A stretch of DNA of 64,000 nt from Puniceibacterium sp. IMCC21224. Its GTDB lineage: Bacteria; Pseudomonadota; Alphaproteobacteria; Rhodobacterales; Rhodobacteraceae. The notes beneath the pieces are model-generated. The model did no database searches. It worked only from the letters and a program-made list of their open reading frames with translations, and was not told the DNA's origin. The DNA is taken from contig NZ_LDPY01000004.1 in the NCBI RefSeq assembly GCF_001038505.1, forward strand, positions 124,001 through 188,000. The letters run 5' to 3'. This document shows positions 35,797-44,584 of this stretch, piece after piece; position 1 is the stretch's first letter, and each line of letters starts with the position of its first letter. The position numbers were made by a program, and so were the translations under genes.

Positions 35797-36726
35797 TCAA
35801 CTGAGTTTCTCGATCAATTCCGGCACCGCGGTGAAAAGATCCGCGACAAGGCCGTAGTCGGCAACCTGGAAGATCGGGGCTTCTTCGTCCTTGTTGATGG
35901 CGACGATGATCTTGCTGTCTTTCATACCGGCCAGATGCTGGATCGCGCCAGAGATGCCCACCGCGACATAAAGATCGGGGGCTACAACCTTGCCGGTTTG
36001 CCCGACCTGCCAGTCGTTGGGGGCGTAGCCCGAGTCAACGGCGGCACGGGATGCGCCGACGGCGGCACCCAGCTTGTCGGCCAGTTTCTCGATCAGGGCG
36101 AAGTCAGCTTCCGAGCCGACACCGCGCCCGCCCGACACGACCACGCCTGCGCTGGTCAGTTCGGGGCGGTCCGAGGCGGCTACCTTGTCCTCGACCCATT
36201 CGGACAGGCCGGGGTTTTCGCCCGTGGCAATCGCCTCGACCGAGGCAGAGCCGCCCATCGGGGCCAGATCGAAGGTCGAGGTGCGGATCGTTATCACCTT
36301 GACGCCATCGGTGGATTTCACCGTCTGGATCGCGTTGCCGGCATAGATCGGACGTTCGAACGTGTCCGCATCGACTACGCCCACCACGTCGGACAGGATC
36401 ATCACGTCCAGCAGGGCGGCGACGCGCGGCATAATGTTCTTCGCATCCGTGGTAGAGGGGGCCACGATGTGCGAATAATTGCCCGCAAGGCTGACGATCA
36501 GGGCGGCCACGGGTTCGGCCAGGCGGTGCCCGTAGAGCGCGTCTTCGGCGACCAGCACCTTGGAGACGCCTTCGATCTTGGCGGCCTCATCCGCTGCGGC
36601 CTTGGCCGAGGCGCCGGTGCAGAGCACGGTCATATCGCCCAGTTGCTTGGCCGCGGTCACGGCCTTGGCGGTGGCATCCACTGCCAGCGTGCCATCGGTT
36701 ACTTCACCAATCAGAAGAACAGCCAT
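35797..36726 (-). CDS. etfA: Electron transfer flavoprotein subunit alpha
   Basis: A 309-aa ETF alpha with the C-terminal FAD-binding domain: [31 protein letters not shown] (split motif), and [32 protein letters not shown]. It takes electrons from the ACADs of the island and passes them to ETF-ubiquinone oxidoreductase, which is not in the window. The ATG at 36726 overlaps the etfB stop; an ATG one codon earlier exists. Whether this is the housekeeping ETF or a dedicated copy cannot be told here. Confidence 0.95.
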   Translation of the reverse strand: MAVLLIGEVTDGTLAVDATAKAVTAAKQLGDMTVLCTGASAKAAADEAAKIEGVSKVLVAEDALYGHRLAEPVAALIVSLAGNYSHIVAPSTTDAKNIMPRVAALLDVMILSDVVGVVDADTFERPIYAGNAIQTVKSTDGVKVITIRTSTFDLAPMGGSASVEAIATGENPGLSEWVEDKVAASDRPELTSAGVVVSGGRGVGSEADFALIEKLADKLGAAVGASRAAVDSGYAPNDWQVGQTGKVVAPDLYVAVGISGAIQHLAGMKDSKIIVAINKDEEAPIFQVADYGLVADLFTAVPELIEKLS

Positions 36727-37484
36727 CACACAGCCCCCGCTTCCTTGAGTTTCGCCACAAGCTCGTCAACCGAGCCCACCTTGATGCCCGCCGCGCGCGC
36801 CGCCGGTTCCGAGGTCTTGACCACGGTCAGGCGCGGGGTGACATCGACGCCGTAATCGGCGGCGGTCTTTTCATCGAGCGGCTTTTTCTTGGCCTTCATG
36901 ATGTTCGGCAGCGACGCGTAGCGCGGCTCGTTCAGGCGCAGGTCGGCGGTCACGATCGTGGGCAGTTTGACCTTGATCGTCTGCAGACCGCCATCCACTT
37001 CGCGGGTGACCAGCGCGTGATCGCCCTGAATGTCCAGATGCGAGGCGAAGGCGGCTTGGCTCCAGCCCAGCAGGGCAGATAGCATCTGGCCGGTGGCGTT
37101 CATGTCGTTGTCGATGGCCTGTTTACCCGCGATCACCAGACCGGGGTTTTCCTCGGCGATGACGGCTTTCAGGATCTTGGCCACGGCCAGCGGTTCGATG
37201 TCGTTGTGAACATCGTCCGTAGCCACGACCAGAATGGCGCGGTCGGCGCCCATGGCCAGCGCGGTCCGCAGGGTTTCCTGCGCTTGCTTGACGCCGATGG
37301 AAACCACCACGACCTCATCAGCCTTTCCCGCTTCCTTCAACCGGATCGCCTCTTCCACCGCGATCTCGTCGAAAGGGTTCATGGACATTTTGACATTGGC
37401 GAGATCGACACCGCTTCCGTCCGCCTTGACGCGGACCTTCACGTTGTAGTCGATCACACGTTTGACAGGCACGAGTACCTTCAT
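36726..37484 (-). CDS. etfB: Electron transfer flavoprotein subunit beta
   Basis: A 252-aa ETF beta: [23 protein letters not shown] at the N-terminus, [19 protein letters not shown], and the AMP-site region [21 protein letters not shown] precedes the ATG, and the gap to the upstream enoyl-CoA hydratase is 43 bases. It therefore could be read from the long operon that begins at the 48214 operator. It partners EtfA. Confidence 0.95.
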   Translation of the reverse strand: MKVLVPVKRVIDYNVKVRVKADGSGVDLANVKMSMNPFDEIAVEEAIRLKEAGKADEVVVVSIGVKQAQETLRTALAMGADRAILVVATDDVHNDIEPLAVAKILKAVIAEENPGLVIAGKQAIDNDMNATGQMLSALLGWSQAAFASHLDIQGDHALVTREVDGGLQTIKVKLPTIVTADLRLNEPRYASLPNIMKAKKKPLDEKTAADYGVDVTPRLTVVKTSEPAARAAGIKVGSVDELVAKLKEAGAV

Positions 37485-37527
37485 TGGCGTGGTCTCCCTT
37501 GAGTTCTTCGATATGGTTTCGACCGAC

Positions 37528-38310
37528 TTATCGGTCTGTGAATTGGGGTTTGCGCTTCTCCGAAAACGCTTTCATAGCTTCGGGAAAGTCATGCGCGCAC
37601 AGCAGAACACTTTGGCAGTCACGCTCGATGTCCAGAGCCTCAAGATAACTACATTCCGCCGACGCGCGCATCACACGCTTGGCGGTTTGAACGCCGAACA
37701 TCGGATGCTGTGCAATCTCGCGCGCGATCTCAAGCGCGCGGGCCTCGACCTGTCCGGCCGGCACACATTCCTCGACGACGCGCAGGTCGCGGGCGGTGCG
37801 CCCGTCGATCTCGCGCCCCGTGAGAACAAGCATCCGCGCCACGCCCGCGCCGGCGCGTTGCTGAAGAAGCCAGCTCGACCCGGTGTCAGGGCAGCCGCCG
37901 ACACGGGCAAAAACCTCGCACAGCCGGGCATCTTCGGCCGCTACGACGATATCCGCCGACAGGGCCAGGCTCAGGCCGGCACCGAAGGCGACACCGCAGA
38001 CGGCGGAGATCAGGGGTTTCCGAAAGAGATACGCGGCGCGCCCGCCATCATGAACCTTGTCCACCATTTCCGATGTGGCTCTCGCGCCTTTGGCAATCTC
38101 AGACTGAAAGCCGACCAGATCCCCACCGCTGCTGAAATGATCGCCACCGGTCATGACAACTGCGCGTAGCGTGTCGTCCCGCTCCGCCTGCCGCAGGCAT
38201 GTTACGAGATCCTCGACAAACCCGATGCTGTAGGGGTTACGTTTCCCGGGCTGGGTAAAGCGTAGGATGCCGATGGGGCCGTCCCGGTCTAGGCGCATCA
38301 ACTCGGTCAT
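37528..38310 (-). CDS. Enoyl-CoA hydratase/isomerase family protein
   Basis: A 260-aa crotonase-fold protein from the ATG at 38310 (GAGGGAGA upstream). It shows [31 protein letters not shown], and a standard tail with [13 protein letters not shown]. It lies just upstream of the ETF genes and 11 bases downstream of another crotonase gene. Hydratase is the default call; isomerase is possible. Confidence 0.87.
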   Translation of the reverse strand: MTELMRLDRDGPIGILRFTQPGKRNPYSIGFVEDLVTCLRQAERDDTLRAVVMTGGDHFSSGGDLVGFQSEIAKGARATSEMVDKVHDGGRAAYLFRKPLISAVCGVAFGAGLSLALSADIVVAAEDARLCEVFARVGGCPDTGSSWLLQQRAGAGVARMLVLTGREIDGRTARDLRVVEECVPAGQVEARALEIAREIAQHPMFGVQTAKRVMRASAECSYLEALDIERDCQSVLLCAHDFPEAMKAFSEKRKPQFTDR

Positions 38311-38321
38311 GCCAATCTCCC

Positions 38322-39098
38322 TCAGGTTCCGGTCCACACCGGGGCGCGCTTTTCGGCGAATGCTCTGGGGCCCTCGATTGCGTCATTGCTGGCGTAAACG
38401 ACCTCGTGCAGGCGCTTACCTTCTTCCAGACCGCCTGCGCAGCCCAGATCCATGGTGGCGCGAACGCCGCCTTTGGCGGCGATCACGGAAAGCGGCGCGC
38501 CCCCGGCAATCCGCTTGGCGAGATCCAACGCCCGCGCGCGCACCGCGTCCGGCGTATCCTCGAGATAATTGGTGAACCCGTAATCATGCAGACGCTCAAT
38601 CGGCATCAGATCGCCGGTCAGAAGGATTTCCATGAGAATGGGTTGCGGCAGCATCGACAGCGCCGGCGCCGCCCAAGGCGACCCCCGGCCAATCTTCACC
38701 TCTGTAATACCAACCTTTGTTCCCTTGAGGCCGACGCGCAGGTCGCAATTGAGGGTCAGCATCATGCCCCCCGCCATCAGCGATCCAGTCATCGCGGCGA
38801 TGATCGGCTTCTTGCAGGCGCGCATGGTTTCATGAAACGGGTCACGCATTTTCGTCAGAATATCGACTCCTTCATCACGCGCTATCTGCGAAGCTTCCTT
38901 CAAATCCAGCCCGGCACTGAAGACACCGCAATCGGTCGAGGTAAGTATCGCCACGCGGACGGTGTCATCCGCTCCGATTTTCTTCCAAGCATCTGTCAGC
39001 CCGTTCGTTGCGTCCACAGACAACGCGTTCTTGCGCTCGGGCCGATTGATACAGACGGTCGCGATTCCGTCTTCAATTGTAAGCTTGATCGGGCTCAT
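38322..39098 (-). CDS. Enoyl-CoA hydratase/isomerase family protein
   Basis: A 258-aa crotonase-fold protein beginning MSPIKLTIEDGIATV at 39098; upstream in-frame sequence has no homology. Features are VFSAGLDLKEASQ, GSLMAGGMMLTLNCDLRVG and a C-terminal AFAEKRAPVWTGT. The ribosome site is weak (GAAACGAAGTGGAAACC). The second-loop position of the usual catalytic Glu is not clearly conserved. It is the gene following the binding proteins in the second transporter operon. Confidence 0.86.
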   Translation of the reverse strand: MSPIKLTIEDGIATVCINRPERKNALSVDATNGLTDAWKKIGADDTVRVAILTSTDCGVFSAGLDLKEASQIARDEGVDILTKMRDPFHETMRACKKPIIAAMTGSLMAGGMMLTLNCDLRVGLKGTKVGITEVKIGRGSPWAAPALSMLPQPILMEILLTGDLMPIERLHDYGFTNYLEDTPDAVRARALDLAKRIAGGAPLSVIAAKGGVRATMDLGCAGGLEEGKRLHEVVYASNDAIEGPRAFAEKRAPVWTGT

Positions 39099-39187
39099 GG
39101 TTTCCACTTCGTTTCTCCAGCATCGTTTTAACTTGAACACGCGGTTGTTGCTCCCCCGCGACATGATCGCCACGGGGGAGCTGCCAT

Positions 39188-40438
39188 CTATTCGACAGTG
39201 AACTTCGCCGAGCTTTCCTTGATCACTTCCCACACCACATCGATGTAGTCCGCGCTCCAGTCGGTCAAAGGAACCCAGTTTGCCCCGTCCCATTGTTCAA
39301 TGCGTGTCTTGCCACCGCCACCGTGATCCTGGGGCGTTACGGTCACAGGGGCCATCAAGCCATTGGCGTCGAAGTTTTCTATCGCCTCGTAGCCCGATTT
39401 CATGCTCTCGGGCGTCAACGGCCAACCGTTCTCCTGGATCGCAAGCCGAGCAGCTTCGAAACCCGTCGTATAGACTGCAAGGCCGAGATTGTAGTATACG
39501 TCACGAACCAGGCTTTCCGGCCCACTGCCCTTTCCGTTTGCATAGTAGGTGTCGAGCATCGTCTTGACGATTGGCACGTCTTGCCCGCCGGCCACGTTAG
39601 TCCCGCGCAAGACACCTTTTGCCTCTTCCGCGCCGATGTTATTTATATCGACCTCGTTCATCCAGTTCACCGACAAGTAGCGGTCGATTGGGAAACCGTT
39701 ACGACGCATTTCCTTGGACGCAACAACATGCCCACCGGCCAATAGCCAGCTGATCACATAGTCAGGCTTGTCTCGGCGAATCTTGCTCCATGCGCCGGAC
39801 TGATCCGACCCCGGCAGCGGAACCGGATAGAGCTCCAGTTGGAAGCCTTCCTTCTCGGCAAGCGTCTTAAGAATCTCGATCGGCTCCTGCCCGAAAGGAT
39901 AGTCCAGATAGATGAAGCCGATCTTGGCATCGCTCAGATCGCCCCCCATTTGGCCCTTGATGAAGGCAACATCGTTCGCCGCCTGCTGCCAATAGGTCGG
40001 ACCGACAGGGAAGACCCATCCGAAAACCTCGCCGTCGACTGCGTCACCACGGCCGACGAAAGATTGCATCAAAATGTTTCCATCCTTCATGGCACGCGGC
40101 AAAGCCGCGTTCGTGACCGGCGTAGACAGGAAGTTGTAGATAAAAACGCCCTCACGCTTCAGCTGCTCATAGCATTCCACGCCCCGCTGCGGCTCATTGC
40201 CGTGGTCGCGCACGATGATTTCAACCGGGTGCCCCTCGATGCCACCGTTTTCATTGGTGTACATCGCAAGATCTTGGGCCGCCTGTGCGACCTGTGGCGA
40301 AATGAATGTGTATGACTTGCTGAGGTCAAAGCAGAGGCCGAACTTGATCGGCTCATTTTCCTGAGCTGATGCGATCGCCCCGCTGGTTGCCAACGCAGCG
40401 GCGATGGCAATAGTCCATACTTTCCGTTTGGTTTTCAT
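39188..40438 (-). CDS. HAAT periplasmic substrate-binding protein
   Basis: A 416-aa secreted protein with a Sec signal (core TIAIAAALATSGAIA, predicted cleavage after residue 25) and a type I binding-protein fold: KFGLCFDLSKSYTFISPQ, IVRDHGNEPQRGVECYEQLK, and MAPVTVTPQDHGGGGKTRIEQWDG. It is a close paralogue of the protein encoded directly upstream (40525-41763), with shared motifs along the whole length. It probably delivers a related ligand to the same permeases at 42622-44584. Confidence 0.92.
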   Translation of the reverse strand: MKTKRKVWTIAIAAALATSGAIASAQENEPIKFGLCFDLSKSYTFISPQVAQAAQDLAMYTNENGGIEGHPVEIIVRDHGNEPQRGVECYEQLKREGVFIYNFLSTPVTNAALPRAMKDGNILMQSFVGRGDAVDGEVFGWVFPVGPTYWQQAANDVAFIKGQMGGDLSDAKIGFIYLDYPFGQEPIEILKTLAEKEGFQLELYPVPLPGSDQSGAWSKIRRDKPDYVISWLLAGGHVVASKEMRRNGFPIDRYLSVNWMNEVDINNIGAEEAKGVLRGTNVAGGQDVPIVKTMLDTYYANGKGSGPESLVRDVYYNLGLAVYTTGFEAARLAIQENGWPLTPESMKSGYEAIENFDANGLMAPVTVTPQDHGGGGKTRIEQWDGANWVPLTDWSADYIDVVWEVIKESSAKFTVE

Positions 40439-40524
40439 GTTTCTCTCTCCCGTTGTTGAACGCAGGGCTCATAGTTCCAATACTGATTCTCAGCCCCACG
40501 CATTTTGCGTTCAGTTGCCATTCT

Positions 40525-41763
40525 TCATTCCCCGTACTTCGAAGAACTTTCCCTAACGACGTCCCAAACAACTTCTCCGTACGCCGCGATCCAGTCAGTC
40601 TGCGGAACCCAGGTTTCGCCATCCCACATCTCGATACGCGTCTTGCCGCCGCCGCCGTGATCCTCGGCTGTGACCGTGATTGGTGCCATCAGACCGTTGG
40701 CGTCGTAGTTTTCCAGCGACTCTAGGCCCTTTTTATAGGATTCCGCGGTGATCGGCATCCCCTCCAGGTCTGCGGCCCTGCGGGCAGCCTCGAAGATGAT
40801 CGAATACATCGCCAGACCTGTGTTGTAATAGACGTCCTGCGTGTTCACGAGCGGACCGGAGCCCTCTCCCTCGTCATAGAGTTTATTGATGATCTCCAGA
40901 CGCAGGGGCACGTCCTGACCACCCACGACATTTGTGCCGCGCTTGAGCCCGGTGGCGGCCTCGGCGCCAATATTGGCGATGTCGACTTCATTCAGCCAGT
41001 TTACGGAAATATACTTGTCCATCGGAATGCGATTGCGTTGCATTTCCTTCGAAGCGACGACATGCGCACCACCAAGCATCCATGAGATCACATGGTCGGG
41101 ATTGTCACGACGCATCTTCGACCATGCACCGGATTGATCGCTGCCCGGCAGCGGCACGGGGTAAAGCAGTAGTTCGAAACCCTCTTTCTGCGACAGCGTT
41201 TTGAGAATCTCGATCGGCTCCTGCCCGAACGGGTAGTCGAAATAAATGTAGCCGATCTTGACGTCCGAGAGATCGTCGTCATGTAGCTGCTTGATATATC
41301 CGATATCGTTTGCCACCTGCCCCCAATATGTCGGGCCGACGGGATAGACCCATTCGAAAACGGTTCCATCCACCGCATCGCCCCGACCCACCAGTGACTG
41401 CATGAGAATCCGCCCGTCTTCCATCGCGCGTGGCAGGATCGCCAAAGATACAGGCGTCGACAGCGTGTCGAAGACGAAAACCCCTTCCCGGCTCAGCCTG
41501 GAATAACACTCGATGCCGCGCTGTGGCTCGTTTCCGTGATCACGAACGATAACCTCTACCGGCTCTCCACCGATACCACCCTGCATGTTGATCAGCTTCG
41601 CCACATCCATCGCTGCCTGCGACACCTGCGGCGTGGCGAAAGTATAGGCCTTGCTAAGATCATAGCAAACCCCGACCTTGAATGGCTCCGCCAGAGCCTG
41701 TGTTCCGGCCATCCAGCTCCCCATCATAGAAAAAACAGCTAATGCCTTGGTAAGTTTCTTCAT
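40525..41763 (-). CDS. HAAT periplasmic substrate-binding protein, tandem paralogue
   Basis: The ATG at 41763 has GGAGGAAAAG directly upstream; an earlier in-frame ATG would cover that site. The 412-aa product has a Sec signal (cleavage after QALA, residue 25) and the same core as its neighbour: GVCYDLSKAYTFATPQ, VRDHGNEPQRGIECYSRL, MAPITVTAEDHGGGGKTRIE. Two receptors sharing one importer implies a broadened or switched ligand range. It is the binding-protein gene closest to the LivF-like ATPase. Confidence 0.92.
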   Translation of the reverse strand: MKKLTKALAVFSMMGSWMAGTQALAEPFKVGVCYDLSKAYTFATPQVSQAAMDVAKLINMQGGIGGEPVEVIVRDHGNEPQRGIECYSRLSREGVFVFDTLSTPVSLAILPRAMEDGRILMQSLVGRGDAVDGTVFEWVYPVGPTYWGQVANDIGYIKQLHDDDLSDVKIGYIYFDYPFGQEPIEILKTLSQKEGFELLLYPVPLPGSDQSGAWSKMRRDNPDHVISWMLGGAHVVASKEMQRNRIPMDKYISVNWLNEVDIANIGAEAATGLKRGTNVVGGQDVPLRLEIINKLYDEGEGSGPLVNTQDVYYNTGLAMYSIIFEAARRAADLEGMPITAESYKKGLESLENYDANGLMAPITVTAEDHGGGGKTRIEMWDGETWVPQTDWIAAYGEVVWDVVRESSSKYGE

Positions 41764-41796
41764 CTTTTCCTCCCTGAACAATCTCTGTCTAGTGAC

Positions 41797-42609
41797 TTAA
41801 CTCAGCCAACGCTTGCGTCGGCTGTAATGTTTGACATTGTGAAAGTTGGCACCTTCTCCGCCGCCAAGGTAGAATTCCTGGATGTCGGAGTTGGATTTGA
41901 GCGCCTCGGCTGTACCATGCATGACCACGCGGCCGTTTTCGATCAGATAACCTTCCGAAACGATTTCCAGCGCGGCCAAGGCATTCTGTTCAACCAAAAG
42001 CACCGACAAACCCTCCTCGCGGTTGATTTTTTGAAGGATGCCGAAAATTTCAGCCACCAAGAATGGCGCTAGCCCAAGACTCGGCTCATCGAGCATCAGA
42101 AGACTCGGTTGGGTCACAAGAGCTCGGCCAATGGCAAGCATTTGCTGTTCGCCGCCCGACAGATAACCCGCCTGCGAATTACGGCGCTCGGCAAGCCTGG
42201 GAAAATAGTCGTATATTTTATCCTTTTCCACACTCAATTCAGATCTGGACATTCCCATCGGTGCGGCCGCAGTCAGGTTCTCGTCTGGAGTCAGATGCTC
42301 GAAAACGCGCCGTCCTTCGATGACGTGACAGATGCCCATTTCGACACGTTTCTGCGCCAGCATCTCTGTGATGTCGGTCCCGTCAAACTTTATCTCACCC
42401 CGGCTGATATGGCCGCGTTCTGCCTTCAGAAGACCACTGATCGCCTTCAATGTTGTGCTTTTTCCGGCTCCGTTGGAGCCCAGAAGCGCGACCATTCCGC
42501 CCTTCGGCACCTGAACAGAAACGCCTTTGATCGCCAGCATTACGTTGTCGTACAGCACCTCGATGCTATTCATCGACAGAATGGACTGGCCTTGGGCTTT
42601 CTCTTGCAT
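41797..42609 (-). CDS. HAAT-type ABC importer ATP-binding protein (LivF-like)
   Basis: A 270-aa ATPase from the ATG at 42609, which has AGAGGA six bases upstream; the ATG at 42615 abuts that site. It shows Walker A GSNGAGKST, the signature LSGGEQQML, Walker B LLMLDEP, and an HYSRRKRWLS tail like that of the first LivF-like protein. It lies just before the LivM-like permease stop, in a mirror of the first importer except that two binding proteins follow. Confidence 0.92.
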   Translation of the reverse strand: MQEKAQGQSILSMNSIEVLYDNVMLAIKGVSVQVPKGGMVALLGSNGAGKSTTLKAISGLLKAERGHISRGEIKFDGTDITEMLAQKRVEMGICHVIEGRRVFEHLTPDENLTAAAPMGMSRSELSVEKDKIYDYFPRLAERRNSQAGYLSGGEQQMLAIGRALVTQPSLLMLDEPSLGLAPFLVAEIFGILQKINREEGLSVLLVEQNALAALEIVSEGYLIENGRVVMHGTAEALKSNSDIQEFYLGGGEGANFHNVKHYSRRKRWLS

Positions 42610-42621
42610 CGGCATTCCTCT

Positions 42622-43695
42622 TTACTTTCTGAGCTGATCGAAGGGCCAGGTCATAAGATAGTCTCTGATATTGCCGTAGAGTTTTCCGAGACCTAGCGGT
42701 TCGATCATGAGAATGATGACGATCAACGCGCCGTAGACCGCATTGGGGATATGAGCGAGCGTTTCCACATTGACCTGCATGCCGAGCTCTTCGCTCGCTG
42801 TCACGACGAGCCCGTTCACCAGCCCCGGCACGAGCAGGATCAACGCAACTCCGAAATAGGACCCGATGATGCTGCCAAGTCCGCCTACGATCACCATCGC
42901 CAATACCTGGATTGATACGTTTACCGAAAACTGTTCGGGTGCGGCCAGAAAGTAGAAGGTCGCGACCAGCAGGGCCCCGCTGACACCGGCAATGAAAGAC
43001 GATGCCGCGAAGGCTAGGATCTTGTAGTAGAAGCTGTTTACGCCGAGGATCGCCGCAGCAAAATCCTTCTCACGCACTGCGACAAGTGCACGTCCCAGCC
43101 CAGTGCGCTTGAGGTTTAGCATGAAGATTGTGACCAAGACGCACCAGCCAAGTGCGACATAATAATAGCCGGCATCAGAGGTGATCTGCTGTCCTAACAG
43201 CGCCAAAGTTGGAGCCTGAAGTGATGCGTGTGACCCGCCGGAAATCGTTGGGGAGTGGGTCAATACCCAGTCCATCACGAATTGCATCGCGAGGGTCGTG
43301 AGCGCGAGATAAAGACCTTTGACCCGCAATGCGGCAAAGGCGAACAGACTGCCGATCACTGATGCCGCCAACCCGCCAATGATCAAGGCGATTTCCCAAG
43401 GCACCCCGAGCCGCACGGCATGTATGGCCGAATAGGCACCAACGGCCATTACTGCGGCATATCCGAGATGGAGCTGTCCGGCCCAGCCTGTCACCAAGTT
43501 CAGTCCTAAAGCGGCGGCTGTCCAGATCAGCCAAGGCAAAATGTAACTGTTAAGGTAAAGTGACGGTAGGATAAACGGTGCCGCAAGTCCGATCAACAGA
43601 AGGAACACCGCCAAGTTCCGGTCTGCCGGAACTTTGAACATGCGGCTATCCGAGATCAAACTGGAGTGGTAGACACCCGAGAGTCGATAGAACAT
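42622..43695 (-). CDS. HAAT ABC importer permease (LivM-like)
   Basis: A 357-aa polytopic membrane protein with NLVTGWAGQLHLGYAAVMAVGAYSA and ALRVKGLYLALTTLAMQFV, the LivM signature, plus a ~25-residue hydrophilic N-terminus. GAAAGGGTGTAAA precedes the ATG. Its start lies one base from the LivH-like stop (43697). It forms the channel with that protein. Confidence 0.93.
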   Translation of the reverse strand: MFYRLSGVYHSSLISDSRMFKVPADRNLAVFLLLIGLAAPFILPSLYLNSYILPWLIWTAAALGLNLVTGWAGQLHLGYAAVMAVGAYSAIHAVRLGVPWEIALIIGGLAASVIGSLFAFAALRVKGLYLALTTLAMQFVMDWVLTHSPTISGGSHASLQAPTLALLGQQITSDAGYYYVALGWCVLVTIFMLNLKRTGLGRALVAVREKDFAAAILGVNSFYYKILAFAASSFIAGVSGALLVATFYFLAAPEQFSVNVSIQVLAMVIVGGLGSIIGSYFGVALILLVPGLVNGLVVTASEELGMQVNVETLAHIPNAVYGALIVIILMIEPLGLGKLYGNIRDYLMTWPFDQLRK

Positions 43696-43696
43696 T

Positions 43697-44584
43697 TTAC
43701 ACCCTTTCGATGTCGTGACGGCCGAACAGTCCGTGCGGACGGATCATGACCGTAAGAATCAGGACCGCGGCGACGATGAGTTCGCGGCTGCCGCCTCCGA
43801 CAAGCGGATCAAGAAATTCCGCACCGACATTTTCGATTACGCCCAGAATGATACCAGCAACGATCGCGCCTAATATGCTGTCGAGACCACCCAGAACAGC
43901 GACAGTCAGACCCTTGAGAAGCAGAAGCGACAGTGCCTGATCGACACCCTGGATTTCGCCCCAAATGACACCTGCCGCCACAGCCACCACAGAAGCGAGG
44001 GCCCAGGACAGCCCGACACCGCGCTCGACCGAAATTCCGACAGACCATGATGCCATGTAATCATCCGCGATCGCCCGCAATTTGATCCCGGTCCGGGTTC
44101 GAAAGAACACCATGAAAGCGACGAACAGGGCAAGCGCAACGCCGGCGCCGACCAGATGGATGCGGCTGATGAAGATGTCGCCCAGAAACAATGGTTCATA
44201 GCTGACACCGAGTTCCATCGAACGCGACGTCCCACCCCAGATTGCAAGCGTTGTGCCCCGCAGGAAGATGTCGAGGCCAAGTGTCAGCATCAGGATCATG
44301 ACGACCGGACGGCCCGCGAGACGCCGAAGCGCCACCCTTTCAATGCCAAACCCCAGACCGAACATGACGACCGCAGCAAGCGGAATAGCTAGCCATAACG
44401 GCATTCCCAGATCGCGCGCTAGGGCAAGAACCACATAAGCCCCGACCATTGTCAGCCCGCCCTGCGCCAGATTAGGCACCGAGGATGCCTTGTAGACCAG
44501 GACCAGGCCGATGGCAAAAAGTGAATACAACAGACCCGTCAGGGCACCGTTGATCGCAAGCTCTGATAAAAAAACCCAATCCAT
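43697..44584 (-). CDS. HAAT ABC importer permease (LivH-like)
   Basis: A 295-aa polytopic membrane protein: INGALTGLLYSLFAIGLVLVYKASSVPNLAQGG, several further hydrophobic spans, and an end of IRPHGLFGRHDIERV matching the other LivH-like protein. GGGAGG lies upstream of the ATG, which directly adjoins the stop of the CoA ligase gene. Confidence 0.93.
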   Translation of the reverse strand: MDWVFLSELAINGALTGLLYSLFAIGLVLVYKASSVPNLAQGGLTMVGAYVVLALARDLGMPLWLAIPLAAVVMFGLGFGIERVALRRLAGRPVVMILMLTLGLDIFLRGTTLAIWGGTSRSMELGVSYEPLFLGDIFISRIHLVGAGVALALFVAFMVFFRTRTGIKLRAIADDYMASWSVGISVERGVGLSWALASVVAVAAGVIWGEIQGVDQALSLLLLKGLTVAVLGGLDSILGAIVAGIILGVIENVGAEFLDPLVGGGSRELIVAAVLILTVMIRPHGLFGRHDIERV

